A DNA stretch of 64,000 nucleotides from positions 1,488,001 through 1,552,000 of the forward strand of contig CP064997.1 in assembly GCA_016700055.1 (NCBI GenBank). Direction: 5' to 3'. Every line of letters begins with the position of its first letter. Position 1 is the stretch's first letter. A program made the translations under genes and the position numbers. The DNA is from Actinomycetota bacterium (GTDB taxonomy: Bacteria > Actinomycetota > Acidimicrobiia > Acidimicrobiales > Ilumatobacteraceae). The notes under the pieces are model-generated. The model did no database searches and was not told the DNA's origin. It was given only the letters and a program-made list of their open reading frames with translations. Shown here piece by piece: positions 39,481-47,756 of this stretch.

Positions 39481-39554
39481 GCGGGTGTAGTTCAGAGGCA
39501 GAACATCAGCTTCCCAAGCTGAGAACGCGGGTTCGATTCCCGTCACCCGCTCCA
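39481..39554 (+). tRNA. tRNA-Gly (CCC)
   Basis: Cloverleaf of 74 nt with encoded CCA. Acceptor GCGGGTG pairs with CACCCGC, anticodon loop TTCCCAA gives CCC, and T-loop is TTCGATT. It borders the segment carrying the 49-nt palindromic elements. Confidence 0.96.
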
Positions 39555-39572
39555 GTTGCTCGGCCCCCCAGT

Positions 39573-39621
39573 GTTCTCGGTCGGATTCGTCGCGCTATGT
39601 GTCACAAATTCGACCGAGAAC
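39573..39621 (+). repeat. 49-nt palindromic element, copy 1
   Basis: First of four copies. Starts GTTCTCGGTCGGAT and ends ATTCGACCGAGAAC: a 14-bp stem with one G-U wobble, 21-nt loop. Loop core GCGCTATGTGTCACA is shared with the other copies. Between tRNA-Gly and the DUF937 gene. Confidence 0.9.
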
Positions 39622-39747
39622 CGCGAGGACGTGTCCGATGCAGTGGCCAGCGGGGGCCATGGCTACGGTTTTTGACGCTGGAGGGTCTGGGAGCGACGTG
39701 TCGGTTCGACATCCCTCCACGACAAGACATCACCCAGGGAGAACGCC

Positions 39748-40293
39748 ATGGCCACCATCGAAGACCTTCTGAGCCAGATCCCCATCGGCCAACTCGCCGG
39801 CAAGCTCGGCCTCGGCGAGGAGGAGACCCAGGCGGCCGTCAGCCGCGCCCTTCCCGCACTGCTCAGCGGCCTCGCGGCCAATGCGGAAGATCCCGCGGGT
39901 GCCGCGTCGCTGTCCGCGGCACTGAGCGAGCACGACAACGACCTCCTCGACGGTGGAATCGACTTCGACCAGGTCGACACCGCCGACGGCGAGAAGATCG
40001 TGCGCAACGTCTTCGGTGACAACACCGACGCCGTCGCCCAGCAACTCGGCGGGCTCGGCGGAGGCGGCGGCATCGGGAGCCTGCTCTCGATGCTGGCACC
40101 GCTCGTGATGTCGTTCCTCTCGAAGTCGAGCGGTGGATCGTCCGCCGGCCTCGGCGGCGACAGCGGAGGGGGCGGGGGCCTCGGCGACCTGCTCGGCGGC
40201 CTGCTCGGCGGCGGCGGCGGCCTCGGTGGCGACAGCGGCGGCGGGGGCCTGGGCGACCTGCTCGGCGGACTGCTCGGCGGCGGCAAGCGCTAG
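39748..40293 (+). CDS. DUF937 / YidB-like protein with Gly-rich tail
   Basis: A 181-residue protein. N-terminal half (1-105) is the DUF937 helical domain: IEDLLSQIPIGQLAGKLGLGEEETQAAVSRALPALLSGLA start region and DNVFGDNTDAVAQQL-like segment. The C-terminal half is a Gly/Leu-rich repeat in which the 10-residue unit LGDLLGGLLG occurs twice. RBS CAGGGAGAACGCC precedes the ATG. Function of the family is unknown. It lies between copies 1 and 2 of the 49-nt element. Confidence 0.82.
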   Translation: MATIEDLLSQIPIGQLAGKLGLGEEETQAAVSRALPALLSGLAANAEDPAGAASLSAALSEHDNDLLDGGIDFDQVDTADGEKIVRNVFGDNTDAVAQQLGGLGGGGGIGSLLSMLAPLVMSFLSKSSGGSSAGLGGDSGGGGGLGDLLGGLLGGGGGLGGDSGGGGLGDLLGGLLGGGKR

Positions 40294-40304
40294 GAAGTCC
40301 CCGC

Positions 40305-40353
40305 GTTCTCGGTCGGATCCGTCGCGCTATGTGTCACAAATCCGACCGAGAAC
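40305..40353 (+). repeat. 49-nt palindromic element, copy 2
   Basis: GTTCTCGGTCGGAT ... ATCCGACCGAGAAC, a perfect 14-bp stem around a 21-nt loop. It sits exactly in the gap between the convergent DUF937 and PEP-mutase-like genes, 11 nt from either stop. Confidence 0.92.
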
Positions 40354-40363
40354 CTGAGGGTGG

Positions 40364-41182
40364 TCAGGGTTGGAAGGCGTCGCGGATCACCGATCGGGCG
40401 CCGGCCACCCGGTCCCAGTAACCGTACGTACCCGAGTCCTTCAACTCGCGAGCAGCGTCGATCAGACCCGCCAGGGCTGCGTAGGCGAACGCGCCGCCGA
40501 CCGAGATGCGGGCCACACCTGCCTCGGCAAGCTCGTCCACCGACGGGCAGCCGGGCAGGGCGAGGACGTTGACCGGTCGATCGAGCGACGACACGACCGA
40601 GCGGATGTCGTCGATCGACCGCAGACCGGGGGCGAACAAGACGTCGGCACCTGCCTCCTGGTAGGCGGCCAGGCGCGCGATGGTGTCGGCGATGTCGTCA
40701 CCACCGTGGATGAGGTTCTCCGCTCGCGCAGTGAGCACCAGTTGAGTCGGGCCGCGATGCGCCGCCTCGGCAGCTGCGGCCACCCTCTCGACAGCCAGCC
40801 CGGCGTCGTAGATGGGATCGTCGTCTCGACCCGTGTAGTCCTCGATCGAGCAACCGGCGAGACCCGTCTCACAGGCCAGCCGGACCGTCTCGGCAACTCC
40901 GGCGGGATCGTCGGCGAAGCCGTTCTCGGTGTCGGCCGCCACCGGCACCTCGACCGCGGTGGCGAGCTGGGCTGCATGCGCCAGCGTCTCTTCGCGCGTC
41001 GCCGCACCGTCCAGGCGACCAAGCGTCGCGGCGAAGCCACTGCTCGTAGTCGCGATCGCCTCGAAGCCCAGCGACTCGAGTAGCCGCGCCGACCCGACAT
41101 CCCACGCGTTGGGCTGCAGCAGCGGCCGGCCGCGACGATGCATGGCGAGGAAGTGCCCAGCAGTACCGGTGAGTTCGGCCAT
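40364..41182 (-). CDS. Isocitrate lyase / PEP mutase family protein
   Basis: A 272-residue TIM-barrel protein of the ICL/PEPM superfamily (N-terminal HRRGRPLLQPNAWDVGSARLLESLGF, shown in parts; TTSSGFAATLG, ADTENGFADDP, SIEDYTGRD with metal-ligand Asp/Glu). The KKCGH-type catalytic loop of isocitrate lyase is absent, so another C-C or P-C bond reaction is expected. Actinobacterial paralogues are common and mostly uncharacterised. Transcribed with the following nitroreductase gene, 7 nt apart. Confidence 0.82.
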   Translation of the reverse strand: MAELTGTAGHFLAMHRRGRPLLQPNAWDVGSARLLESLGFEAIATTSSGFAATLGRLDGAATREETLAHAAQLATAVEVPVAADTENGFADDPAGVAETVRLACETGLAGCSIEDYTGRDDDPIYDAGLAVERVAAAAEAAHRGPTQLVLTARAENLIHGGDDIADTIARLAAYQEAGADVLFAPGLRSIDDIRSVVSSLDRPVNVLALPGCPSVDELAEAGVARISVGGAFAYAALAGLIDAARELKDSGTYGYWDRVAGARSVIRDAFQP

Positions 41183-41189
41183 GCGACGT

Positions 41190-41612
41190 TCAGCCTGCGG
41201 TCGAATCGAGCACGACGACAGGGATCTGGCGCTTGGTCTTCGACTGGTAGTTGTCGTACCGCCCGCCGTTGTTCTCGTTCACGAGCTTCCACAGGCGAGC
41301 GAAGTCGGGCTCGTCGCGCCCGACGACCCGAGCGAGCGCCGTCACGTGACGCCGCCCGACGTACACCTCCACGTCGGGCTTGGAGCGCAGGTTGTGCAGC
41401 CAGCCCGGCGCACGGTCCGCTCCGGCGTTGGAGGGCACCACGACGTATCGGTCCCCGTCCTCGGCGTACACGAGCGCGGTCTCCCGCCTCTTGCCGGTCT
41501 TACGACCGGTCGTGATCAGCAGCAGGCAGGGCACCCACAGCAGGCGTCGCCCGAGACGACCCCGAGTGGTGCGGTAGACCCAGGTGTGAAAGGTGTTGAG
41601 CAACCTCAGCAT
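41190..41612 (-). CDS. Nitroreductase-family deazaflavin (F420)-dependent oxidoreductase
   Basis: A 140-residue Ddn-like protein, split-barrel fold, expected to use F420H2. Conserved parts are LLITTGRKTGKRRETALVY, VVPSNAGADRAPGWLHNLRS and RYDNYQSKTKRQIPVV. ATG at 41612 is preferred because the extra 16 residues of the longer frame are Cys/Pro-rich and not family-like. Just upstream of the PEP-mutase-like gene. F420 use is inferred from the family. Confidence 0.85.
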   Translation of the reverse strand: MLRLLNTFHTWVYRTTRGRLGRRLLWVPCLLLITTGRKTGKRRETALVYAEDGDRYVVVPSNAGADRAPGWLHNLRSKPDVEVYVGRRHVTALARVVGRDEPDFARLWKLVNENNGGRYDNYQSKTKRQIPVVVLDSTAG

Positions 41613-41662
41613 CGGTGCACCCCCGGGGCAAGGACAATTCCGTCCTCCGCATACTCCCACGC

Positions 41663-41711
41663 GTTCTCGGTCGGATCTGTCGCGCTATGCGTCACAAATC
41701 CGACCGAGAAC
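41663..41711 (+). repeat. 49-nt palindromic element, copy 3
   Basis: Perfect 14-bp stem (GTTCTCGGTCGGAT / ATCCGACCGAGAAC) and 21-nt loop with one change (GCGCTATGCGTCACA). Between the nitroreductase start and the end of the META-domain gene. Confidence 0.92.
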
Positions 41712-41739
41712 TTGAGGGGGTTTGAGACGGTGGAGGGTC

Positions 41740-42478
41740 CTAGCGCAGGTATACGGCTTCGAACCTGGCGAGCGCTTGTCCCGCAGCGTCGCTCACTTCG
41801 AGCTTCTCGCCGTCGAGCTTGTAGCCCGTGACCAGCCCCAGAGCCTTCAGGAAGGCATACTCGGTCTCCATGCCGTCGATGCAGGCCATCATGGTCGTGG
41901 CGACGGGTCCCAACGTGAGGCTGTCACCCTCCAACATGTAGCTCCCCGTCAACCGGTTGCATCCACCGGAGCCGTGCACCCCCATGCTTTCCGCGTCGAA
42001 GACGATGTGGGGCTCGCGCTGGCCCTCGACCACCTCGACCTGCGCGTCGGCCAGCCAGGTCAGCTTCCAGTAGGTGCCCTCCAAGGTGGCGGTTGGCCCC
42101 GTCGGGGTCGGCCCGAGCGGCTTGGCAACGCCTGCCTCGCCCGCGACGTGCTTCATTCCCATGGTCACGGTGTCGGGTGCGCCGCGGGTCAGCACCGGGT
42201 GGTGCTGATCGGTGGTGAAGAACAGCTTGCCGTCGACCAGGATGCGGGCGCGAACGGCGTAGGTGTGGCGCTCGTCGATGCGAGCGGGATCGAAGTCGAT
42301 GCGGAAGTCGAAAGGCGGGTTCCCGGGCTCCTCGATGCGCGCCGTCCCGAACCTCCGCGGCAGCATCGGCCTTGGACACGTCCTCCAGAACTGCTTCGAA
42401 CACCGCTCCCGGCGGAAGAGCCATCCGCTCTCTGTACGCGGCCGATCCGCTCACCGAGCTCTTGGCAACCTCGCCCAT
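41740..42478 (-). pseudogene. YbaY/META-domain protein gene interrupted by a frameshift
   Basis: Two overlapping minus-strand frames encode one protein. The upstream frame (ATG 42478) gives a YbaY-like start SVSGSAAYRERMALPPGAVF and ADAAAEV. The downstream frame continues with ARIEEPGNPPFDFRIDFDP, DERHTYAVRARI and LTRG, then a META domain (GSGGCNRLTGSYMLEG). The join needs one extra base near 42350-42354 (GAG-GTN-TTC-GGG would read E-V-F-G). The cause may be a real one-base deletion, a sequencing error or a programmed slip. Role unknown. Confidence 0.75.
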
Positions 42479-42525
42479 GACAATCCCTTTCTCTCGACCC
42501 GCCCGAAAAGGTACTGCCGCTTCCC

Positions 42526-42574
42526 ATTCTCGGTCGGATCAGGCGCGCTATGTGTCACAGATCCGACCGAGAAC
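42526..42574 (+). repeat. 49-nt palindromic element, copy 4
   Basis: ATTCTCGGTCGGAT ... ATCCGACCGAGAAC, 13-bp stem; loop CAGGCGCGCTATGTGTCACAG differs at three positions from the others. Between the broken YbaY/META gene and engB. Confidence 0.9.
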
Positions 42575-42602
42575 GCGGGGGGACCGGCGACGGGGCTCGC
42601 GC

Positions 42603-43193
42603 TCACGGTGGGAGCACGAGGTGAGCGGCGACGAGGGAGCGGAGGCGGTCGATGCCCAGCCCGGTGGTCGCGCTCGCGAACACCACGTCGCCGACCTCGA
42701 GTGCACAGCCAGCGGCGAGCTCGCGTTTGCGGGCATCACGGCGCGAAGGCTTCACCTTGTCGATCTTCGTCGCGACGATCGTGTGGGGGATTCGATTCGC
42801 CCGCGCCCAGGCCAGCATCTGGTCGTCGAGCTTGGTCGGGCCGATCTCGCCGTCGACGAGCACGAACACCTGCGCCAGCTCCTCGCGCCCGAGCAGGTAG
42901 CCCTCGATCATCTGCTGCCAGCCCCGCTTCACCCGACCTGGCACCGCGGCATAGCCGTAGCCGGGCAGGTCGACCACCGTCGCGCCGGAGGGGAGCACGA
43001 ACAGGTTGATCAACTGGGTCCGCCCCGGCGTGTTCGACACCTGGGCGAGCTGCTTGCGGTTGGCGAGCGCGTTGATCAGCGAGGACTTGCCGACGTTGGA
43101 GCGCCCGACGAAGGCCACCTCGACGGGCGAGGGCGGCAGCTGGCTCACCGCCGTCGCCGAGCGGACGAAGCTCAGCTGCAGCGGGCTCGACAT
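42603..43193 (-). CDS. engB: Ribosome biogenesis GTPase EngB/YsxC
   Basis: A 196-residue GTPase acting in 50S assembly. G1 GRSNVGKSSLINAL (about 31-44), G2 NTPGRTQ, G3 DLPGYG and G4 TKIDK are present. ATG 43193 is chosen; upstream frame residues are Arg/Pro-rich and unlike the family. Downstream of the GGDEF-EAL gene, 46 nt apart. Confidence 0.94.
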   Translation of the reverse strand: MSSPLQLSFVRSATAVSQLPPSPVEVAFVGRSNVGKSSLINALANRKQLAQVSNTPGRTQLINLFVLPSGATVVDLPGYGYAAVPGRVKRGWQQMIEGYLLGREELAQVFVLVDGEIGPTKLDDQMLAWARANRIPHTIVATKIDKVKPSRRDARKRELAAGCALEVGDVVFASATTGLGIDRLRSLVAAHLVLPP

Positions 43194-43239
43194 CGCGCCG
43201 AAGTGTAGGCAGACGCCCCCGCCGGGCGACTCGAGCGGA

Positions 43240-45210
43240 TCAGTTCGAGCGCGCGCCGGCGGCGACGAGGCGGGTGGAGGTGTCCGCGGGTACCGGCCTC
43301 CCGATGGCGAAGCCCTGCATGCGGTCGACGCCGAGCTCCACCAGCCGGCGCTGGGTGGCGAGGTCCTCGACACCTTCGGCGACGACGGTCAGCCCCAGAT
43401 CGTGGGCGAGGTCGACGATCGAGCGCACCACGGCGTCGTGGCCCTGGCGGAGGTCGTCCACGAACACCCGGTCGATCTTCAGTTCGTCGACGTTCAGGCT
43501 GCGCAGCACGTACAGCGAGGTCGAGCCGGTGCCGAAGTCGTCGATCGCCACCCGCAGCCCCGCCCGATGCAGCCGACCGAGCGCTTCGTGCGTCTCGGGC
43601 GAGTCGGCGAGCAGATGGCGTTCGGTCAGTTCCACGGTCAAGGTTCCCGGCGGCAGCTTCGCCTCGCCGACCACACGCTCGAGGCCGTCGAGCAAGCCGG
43701 CGTCGGTGAGGTTGCGCGGCGTCAGGTTGATGCTGACGCCGATGTCGTTGCCCATCTCGCGACACGTGATCGCATGCGCCACGGCCTGCCGGACGACGGT
43801 GAACGCGAGCGGCTGGCTGAGGCTGCCGAGCTCGACGAGCTCGATGAACTCACCGGGCAGGACGGTGCCGAGATCCGGGTGGCGCCAGCGGACGAGCCCC
43901 TCGAGGGCGACGATCGAGCCGTCGGGATCGACGACCGGCTGGTAGTGCAGCACGAGCTCGCCGTTCGCGATCGCCCGCCGCAGGTCGCCGAGCAGCACCA
44001 TCCGGCGCACGGAAGAACGGTCGAGCGAGGGCTCGTACACCTGGTGGCCGATACAGGTGCGCTTCGCCTCGTACATCGCGACATCGGCCCGCACCACCAG
44101 GGTGTCCGCGTCGCGGGCGTGCAGAGGGGCGCTGGCGATGCCGATACTCGTGCCGACGTGGAGCTGCAGCCACGGTGTGACCGAGACCGGTTCGAGCAGC
44201 GCTTCCTCGATGGCCTCGGCGGCGAGGACGCCGTCCTGCGTCGTCGCCCCGGGGGCGAGCAACAGCGCGAACTCGTCACCGCCGATCCTGGCCACCGTCG
44301 CCCCGGTCGGGGCGACGAGCTGAAGGCGCTCGCTCACCTTCTTCAAGAACTGGTCTCCCCGCTCGTGGCCGAACGTGTCGTTCACGTCCTTGAACCGGTC
44401 GAGGTCTGCGATGAGCAGCGTGACGTCGCCGGCGTCGCGCTGTTCGAGACGCCGGCGCAGCCGGTCGAGCAACTCGCCGCGGTTGACCAGTCCCGTCAGC
44501 GCGTCGGAGCTGGCCCGCTCCGCGAGGGCGCGCTCCGCGTTGACGCGCGCCGTGACGTCGTCGACGACGACGGCGATCGACTGCGCGGTGAGCGGCACCG
44601 CTCCGAGGGCGAGGTGTTGGATGCCGAGCCCCGGCCACAGCTCGGTCTCGATCTGCACCCACACCGTCTCGGCCTGCTCGTGCAGTGTGCGGAGGCCTTC
44701 CAGCAGGGCCTGGCCGGGCGGCGCTTGGAGCCCGGGGAACACGTCGACGAGCCGCAATCCGACGGTGTCGGGCGGTGGCACCGTGAGGTAGCGCTGCATC
44801 GCCGAGTTGGCCGACGTGATCACGATCGACTCCGGATCGTCGCCGGACTGATGACGCAGCATCAATACGCCGAAGTGGACGTGGCTGACGAAGTCGGCGA
44901 AGTGGTCGGCCGGCAGAGACGCCGCCGGGCGCAGCTCCACGGGTGCTGGCGCACGAGCCGCGTCGTCGAGTTCACCGCCTTGCCCGACGCCAGCGCGCCG
45001 CCCGTGCCGGCTCCACAGCGCGACGAGCGTCGCGAGAACGGTCCCGGCGAGGGCGACGGCCACCAGCTCGGTGGTCGTGGTGTCTCGCGGATGTCGCCAG
45101 AGCAGCACCGCGGCGAGCGATGCGACGACGACGGAGGTGAGCCCGAGTTGCACCGCGGTGCGCCACGACTTCCCCTTCGCCGGCCCGCTCCCCACGTCGG
45201 TGCCTGCCAT
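43240..45210 (-). CDS. Membrane GGDEF-EAL cyclic-di-GMP protein with PAS domain
   Basis: A 656-residue protein: two N-terminal helices (about 20-65), PAS-like region (about 90-205), GGDEF (ARIGGDEF intact, LIADLDRFKDVND) and EAL. The EAL motif reads EGL (LEGLVRWRHP), but NLTPRNL, ELTE, DDFGTGSTSL, KID, AEGVE and QGFAIGRP are retained. It can in principle make or break c-di-GMP. Its promoter region also serves the small membrane gene, 45 nt away. Confidence 0.92.
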   Translation of the reverse strand: MAGTDVGSGPAKGKSWRTAVQLGLTSVVVASLAAVLLWRHPRDTTTTELVAVALAGTVLATLVALWSRHGRRAGVGQGGELDDAARAPAPVELRPAASLPADHFADFVSHVHFGVLMLRHQSGDDPESIVITSANSAMQRYLTVPPPDTVGLRLVDVFPGLQAPPGQALLEGLRTLHEQAETVWVQIETELWPGLGIQHLALGAVPLTAQSIAVVVDDVTARVNAERALAERASSDALTGLVNRGELLDRLRRRLEQRDAGDVTLLIADLDRFKDVNDTFGHERGDQFLKKVSERLQLVAPTGATVARIGGDEFALLLAPGATTQDGVLAAEAIEEALLEPVSVTPWLQLHVGTSIGIASAPLHARDADTLVVRADVAMYEAKRTCIGHQVYEPSLDRSSVRRMVLLGDLRRAIANGELVLHYQPVVDPDGSIVALEGLVRWRHPDLGTVLPGEFIELVELGSLSQPLAFTVVRQAVAHAITCREMGNDIGVSINLTPRNLTDAGLLDGLERVVGEAKLPPGTLTVELTERHLLADSPETHEALGRLHRAGLRVAIDDFGTGSTSLYVLRSLNVDELKIDRVFVDDLRQGHDAVVRSIVDLAHDLGLTVVAEGVEDLATQRRLVELGVDRMQGFAIGRPVPADTSTRLVAAGARSN

Positions 45211-45255
45211 CGGGGCGACAGTACTTCTCGCAGCGAGGCGTGGCGGCGATCGCGC

Positions 45256-45465
45256 TCAGCCGGAGACGAGCGAGCCGAGCGCCCAGACGGCGGCGACGAA
45301 CCCGGCGAGCGCCATCAGCAAGCTGCGACCGACCGGCGCTCGCTGCAGGTCGCCCTCGGCCTGTGGTCTCGGCGGCGGCTTGAACATCGCGAGCATGTTC
45401 CCGACGAAGAGCGCGCCGCCGAGGGCGAGCACCAACCACGCGAGGAGATCCTCTCCGAGGAACAT
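45256..45465 (-). CDS. Small two-helix membrane protein
   Basis: A 69-residue protein with helix LLAWLVLALGGALFVGNML (7-25), a proline-rich cytosolic loop FKPPPRPQ and a second helix (47-66). ATG at 45463-45465. Family not recognised. It lies upstream of the GGDEF-EAL gene on the same strand. Confidence 0.6.
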   Translation of the reverse strand: MFLGEDLLAWLVLALGGALFVGNMLAMFKPPPRPQAEGDLQRAPVGRSLLMALAGFVAAVWALGSLVSG

Positions 45466-45526
45466 CGAACCATATTGGCCTCGACGCGCCCGGAGGCGCA
45501 GATCGCGTGGGCGACGGAGGGGTCGG

Positions 45527-46315
45527 CTACATCGTGAACCGCAGGTTGCGGGCCGCGCGTTCTCCCCACTCCGTTGACCCTGTCCAGCTGATCCGGCCCG
45601 CGGCGATCTGCTCTTGGGGGTCGATGCGCCCGCAGGCGAGCTGCATGAACGTGAGCGAGTCCGCAGTGACCACGACGTCCGCGTCCGCGAGCTGGGGCAC
45701 CACCCGGGCGCGGCCGGAGACCTGCACGTGCATCTCTCGCACCACCGGTCCCGTCAGCGAGAAGGTGATCGACATCCCGTCGGGCAGCGCGATGAGCTTG
45801 CCGACGATGTAGCCGAGCGAGCCCTGCACCTGGTCGAGCGCCATCTCGGCGGCCGGACCGGTGTCGTGGCCGGGCAACGCGAGCGGGCTGCGGACGTCGT
45901 GCTCGTGCACCCAGAAGTCAAAGACGCGGATCGCCATGAAGCCGCCGTACGTGCCGGGGCCGACGGGGGTCATCGATGGCATGTCCCACTCGAGGTCGGA
46001 AAGTGCGCCGAGCTGTCCTCGGCGGCGCTCGATGAGCGCGCGGTAGCGCGCGAGCAGCGCGGTCGAGTCGAGTGCTGCGGTCTCGGTGAGGAACTCGCCG
46101 ATCCGCGCGAACGGCAGCGGGGTCTCGGCCGATTCGGGGAACCAGTCGGTCAGCATGTGCTCGATCCCGCCGAGGTGGGCACAGACGTCGCGCACGCTCC
46201 AACCCGGGCAGAGCGTCGCCGCCTGCCACTGCTCCTCGTCGAGGCCTGCGAACAGCGCATCGAGTGAGCTCCAGCACCGCTCGAGCGCGTCCGTCGTGCG
46301 CATCCGATCACTCAC
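45527..46315 (-). CDS. Maleylpyruvate isomerase / mycothiol-dependent DinB-like protein
   Basis: A 262-residue protein of the MDMPI/DinB-like family, helical-bundle N-terminal part (ALERCWSSLDALFAGLDEEQW, CPGWSVRDVCAHLGGIEH metal-site His) and FWVHEHDVRSPL. C-terminal SCP2-like beta domain (VQVSGRARVV). These enzymes often use mycothiol in actinobacteria. GTG at 46315 has a good Shine-Dalgarno (GAGAGGAG, 7 nt). Alternative ATG at 46303. Substrate unknown. Confidence 0.85.
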   Translation of the reverse strand: MSDRMRTTDALERCWSSLDALFAGLDEEQWQAATLCPGWSVRDVCAHLGGIEHMLTDWFPESAETPLPFARIGEFLTETAALDSTALLARYRALIERRRGQLGALSDLEWDMPSMTPVGPGTYGGFMAIRVFDFWVHEHDVRSPLALPGHDTGPAAEMALDQVQGSLGYIVGKLIALPDGMSITFSLTGPVVREMHVQVSGRARVVPQLADADVVVTADSLTFMQLACGRIDPQEQIAAGRISWTGSTEWGERAARNLRFTM

Positions 46316-46359
46316 CGTGTACTCCTCTCGGCTGCTCGACCGCTCGTCTGGGGCGGACC

Positions 46360-47154
46360 CTACCCGTGAGTAGAGATCCCGCCGTCCACGGGGATCACCG
46401 TGCCCGTGAGGTAGGCGCCGGCGCGACTGGCGAGGAAGATCACCGCTCCGGCGACGTCTTCGGGGGTGCCGATGCGCCCGCGCGGTACCGAGCGCGCGAT
46501 CGCGTCGCGGCTCGACGGATCCTCCAACAGGTAGGCCATCATCTTCGACTCGAACGGTCCCGGCGCGATCGTGTTGACGGTGATGTGCCGCTGCACGAGG
46601 TGGTGGGCCAGGTGCCGGGCGAGCATGTGGACCCCGGCCTTCGAGGCGGAGTACGAGTAGTTGTCGCCGATAGGCACCCTGATGCCGTCGATCGACCCGA
46701 TCATGATCACGCGGGCAGGGTCCTCGGCGGTGGCGCGGGCGCTCAGCATCGCGAGCAGCGACTGGGTCAGCAGGAACGGCGCCTTGACGTTGATGTCGAG
46801 CACCTTGTCGACGCCGGCCTCGGGGAACTCCCCGAGCGGGGCGCCCCACGCCGCCCCGGCGTTGTTGACGAGGATGTCGAGGCCGTCCTCACGCTCGGCG
46901 AGCCGGGAGACAAAGCTCTCCCTGCCCTCGGCGTCGGAAAGGTCTGCGGGCAGCGACACACACGTACCGAGCTCGGACAGCTCCCGCGCGGTCTCGTCGC
47001 ACGCCTCCGCCTTGCGCGCCGTGATGTACACGCGCGCCCCGTTGACCACGAGGCCATGGGCGATCATCCGCCCGATCCCCCGCGACCCGCCGGTGACCAC
47101 GGCCACCTTGTCGCTGATCGCGAACAGCTCCTCGATCTTCATCGGACTCCGCAT
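46360..47154 (-). CDS. SDR-family oxidoreductase
   Basis: A 264-residue classical SDR. AVVTGGSRGIGRMIA, DILVNNAGAAWG, IMIGSIDGIRVP, SYSASKAGVHML (YxxxK) and APGPFESKMMAYL are clear, and the C-terminal VIPVDGGISTHG is typical of 3-oxoacyl-ACP-reductase-like SDRs. ATG at 47154 or 47142. Upstream region has the dyad/promoter below on the opposite strand. Confidence 0.88.
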   Translation of the reverse strand: MRSPMKIEELFAISDKVAVVTGGSRGIGRMIAHGLVVNGARVYITARKAEACDETARELSELGTCVSLPADLSDAEGRESFVSRLAEREDGLDILVNNAGAAWGAPLGEFPEAGVDKVLDINVKAPFLLTQSLLAMLSARATAEDPARVIMIGSIDGIRVPIGDNYSYSASKAGVHMLARHLAHHLVQRHITVNTIAPGPFESKMMAYLLEDPSSRDAIARSVPRGRIGTPEDVAGAVIFLASRAGAYLTGTVIPVDGGISTHG

Positions 47155-47236
47155 CCCATCGCGCCCTTGCCCCCCTCGCGCCCGGGTGGCGCGCGAGGCC
47201 GATGATATGGAGATCTGCTCGTCGCCGGCGGATCGC

Positions 47237-47280
47237 AGTGCTAACTGTCACACCCCCAACCGCTTGCAATAGTTAGCACT
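47237..47280. promoter_or_regulatory. Everted CIRCE-like inverted repeat around the -35 region
   Basis: AGTGCTAACT (47237-47246) and its exact inverse AGTTAGCACT (47271-47280) are 24 nt apart. Half-sites resemble HrcA CIRCE (TTAGCACTC/GAGTGCTAA) but in the outward orientation. A -35 TTGCAA at 47264-47269 lies between the halves, and TATTCT at 47287-47292 fits a -10 with 17-nt spacing. Confidence 0.5.
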
Positions 47281-47328
47281 TCGGCATATTCTTGTTGTTG
47301 GGCGAGGAGCCCAGAGGAGGTGCTGAAA

Positions 47329-47670
47329 GTGTCAGCCGTAATGGAGAAGATGAAGGATTGGCAAGACGGGTACTTCAAGCTCGTCGCCAAGGTGGAAGAG
47401 CCGGTGCTCAAGTACACCGAGAAGGCCGCCGACGCGGTGTCCGAATACGTCCCGGAGCGCCCCGATTGGGAGTTCCTCGAGGACGTCCCGACGTTCAGCG
47501 AGTTCGTCGATTCGCAGTTGAAGTTCCGCAAGCGCCTGGTCGATGAGCAGGCAGCCTTCGTTCGCAAGATGATGAAGGCCATGCACCCTGCACTCGTCAA
47601 GATGGAGACGAAGGCGCCGGCGACGCCGCGGGTGCGCAAGCCCGCCACCAGGGTCGTGAAGGCCGCGTAA
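47329..47670 (+). CDS. Small lysine-rich hypothetical protein
   Basis: A 113-residue soluble, helical, Lys/Glu-rich protein (MKDWQDGYFKLVAKVEEPVLKY opening, shown in part; EFVDSQLKFRKRLVDEQAAFVRKMMKAMHP segment), with a basic Pro/Lys tail. GTG 47329 is preferred as AGAGGAGG ends 8 nt before it; GTG 47320 and ATG 47341 are alternatives. It has its own dyad promoter and a strong terminator. The amphipathic helices recall phasins, but the family is not identified. Confidence 0.72.
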   Translation: MSAVMEKMKDWQDGYFKLVAKVEEPVLKYTEKAADAVSEYVPERPDWEFLEDVPTFSEFVDSQLKFRKRLVDEQAAFVRKMMKAMHPALVKMETKAPATPRVRKPATRVVKAA

Positions 47671-47690
47671 GTTCGAGTCGCGCGTATCTG

Positions 47691-47726
47691 AAAGAGGCGG
47701 AGCCGCCGAGCCGGCTCCGCCTCTTT
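47691..47726 (+). terminator. Strong hairpin terminator between hypothetical gene and dnaB
   Basis: AAAGAGGCGGAGCC and GGCTCCGCCTCTTT form a perfect 14-bp stem with an 8-nt loop; the A/T ends give tails on both strands. It can serve both the small plus-strand gene and the minus-strand dnaB. Confidence 0.85.
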
Positions 47727-47756
47727 CGCGTCCTGGCGCCGCGGCGGGGCTGAGCC

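Noticed and set aside
39481..42600. Possible integrated island using tRNA-Gly as attachment site
   Set aside because: No integrase, no direct repeat of the tRNA 3' end was found downstream, and base composition looks similar; only the 49-nt elements suggest an unusual segment.
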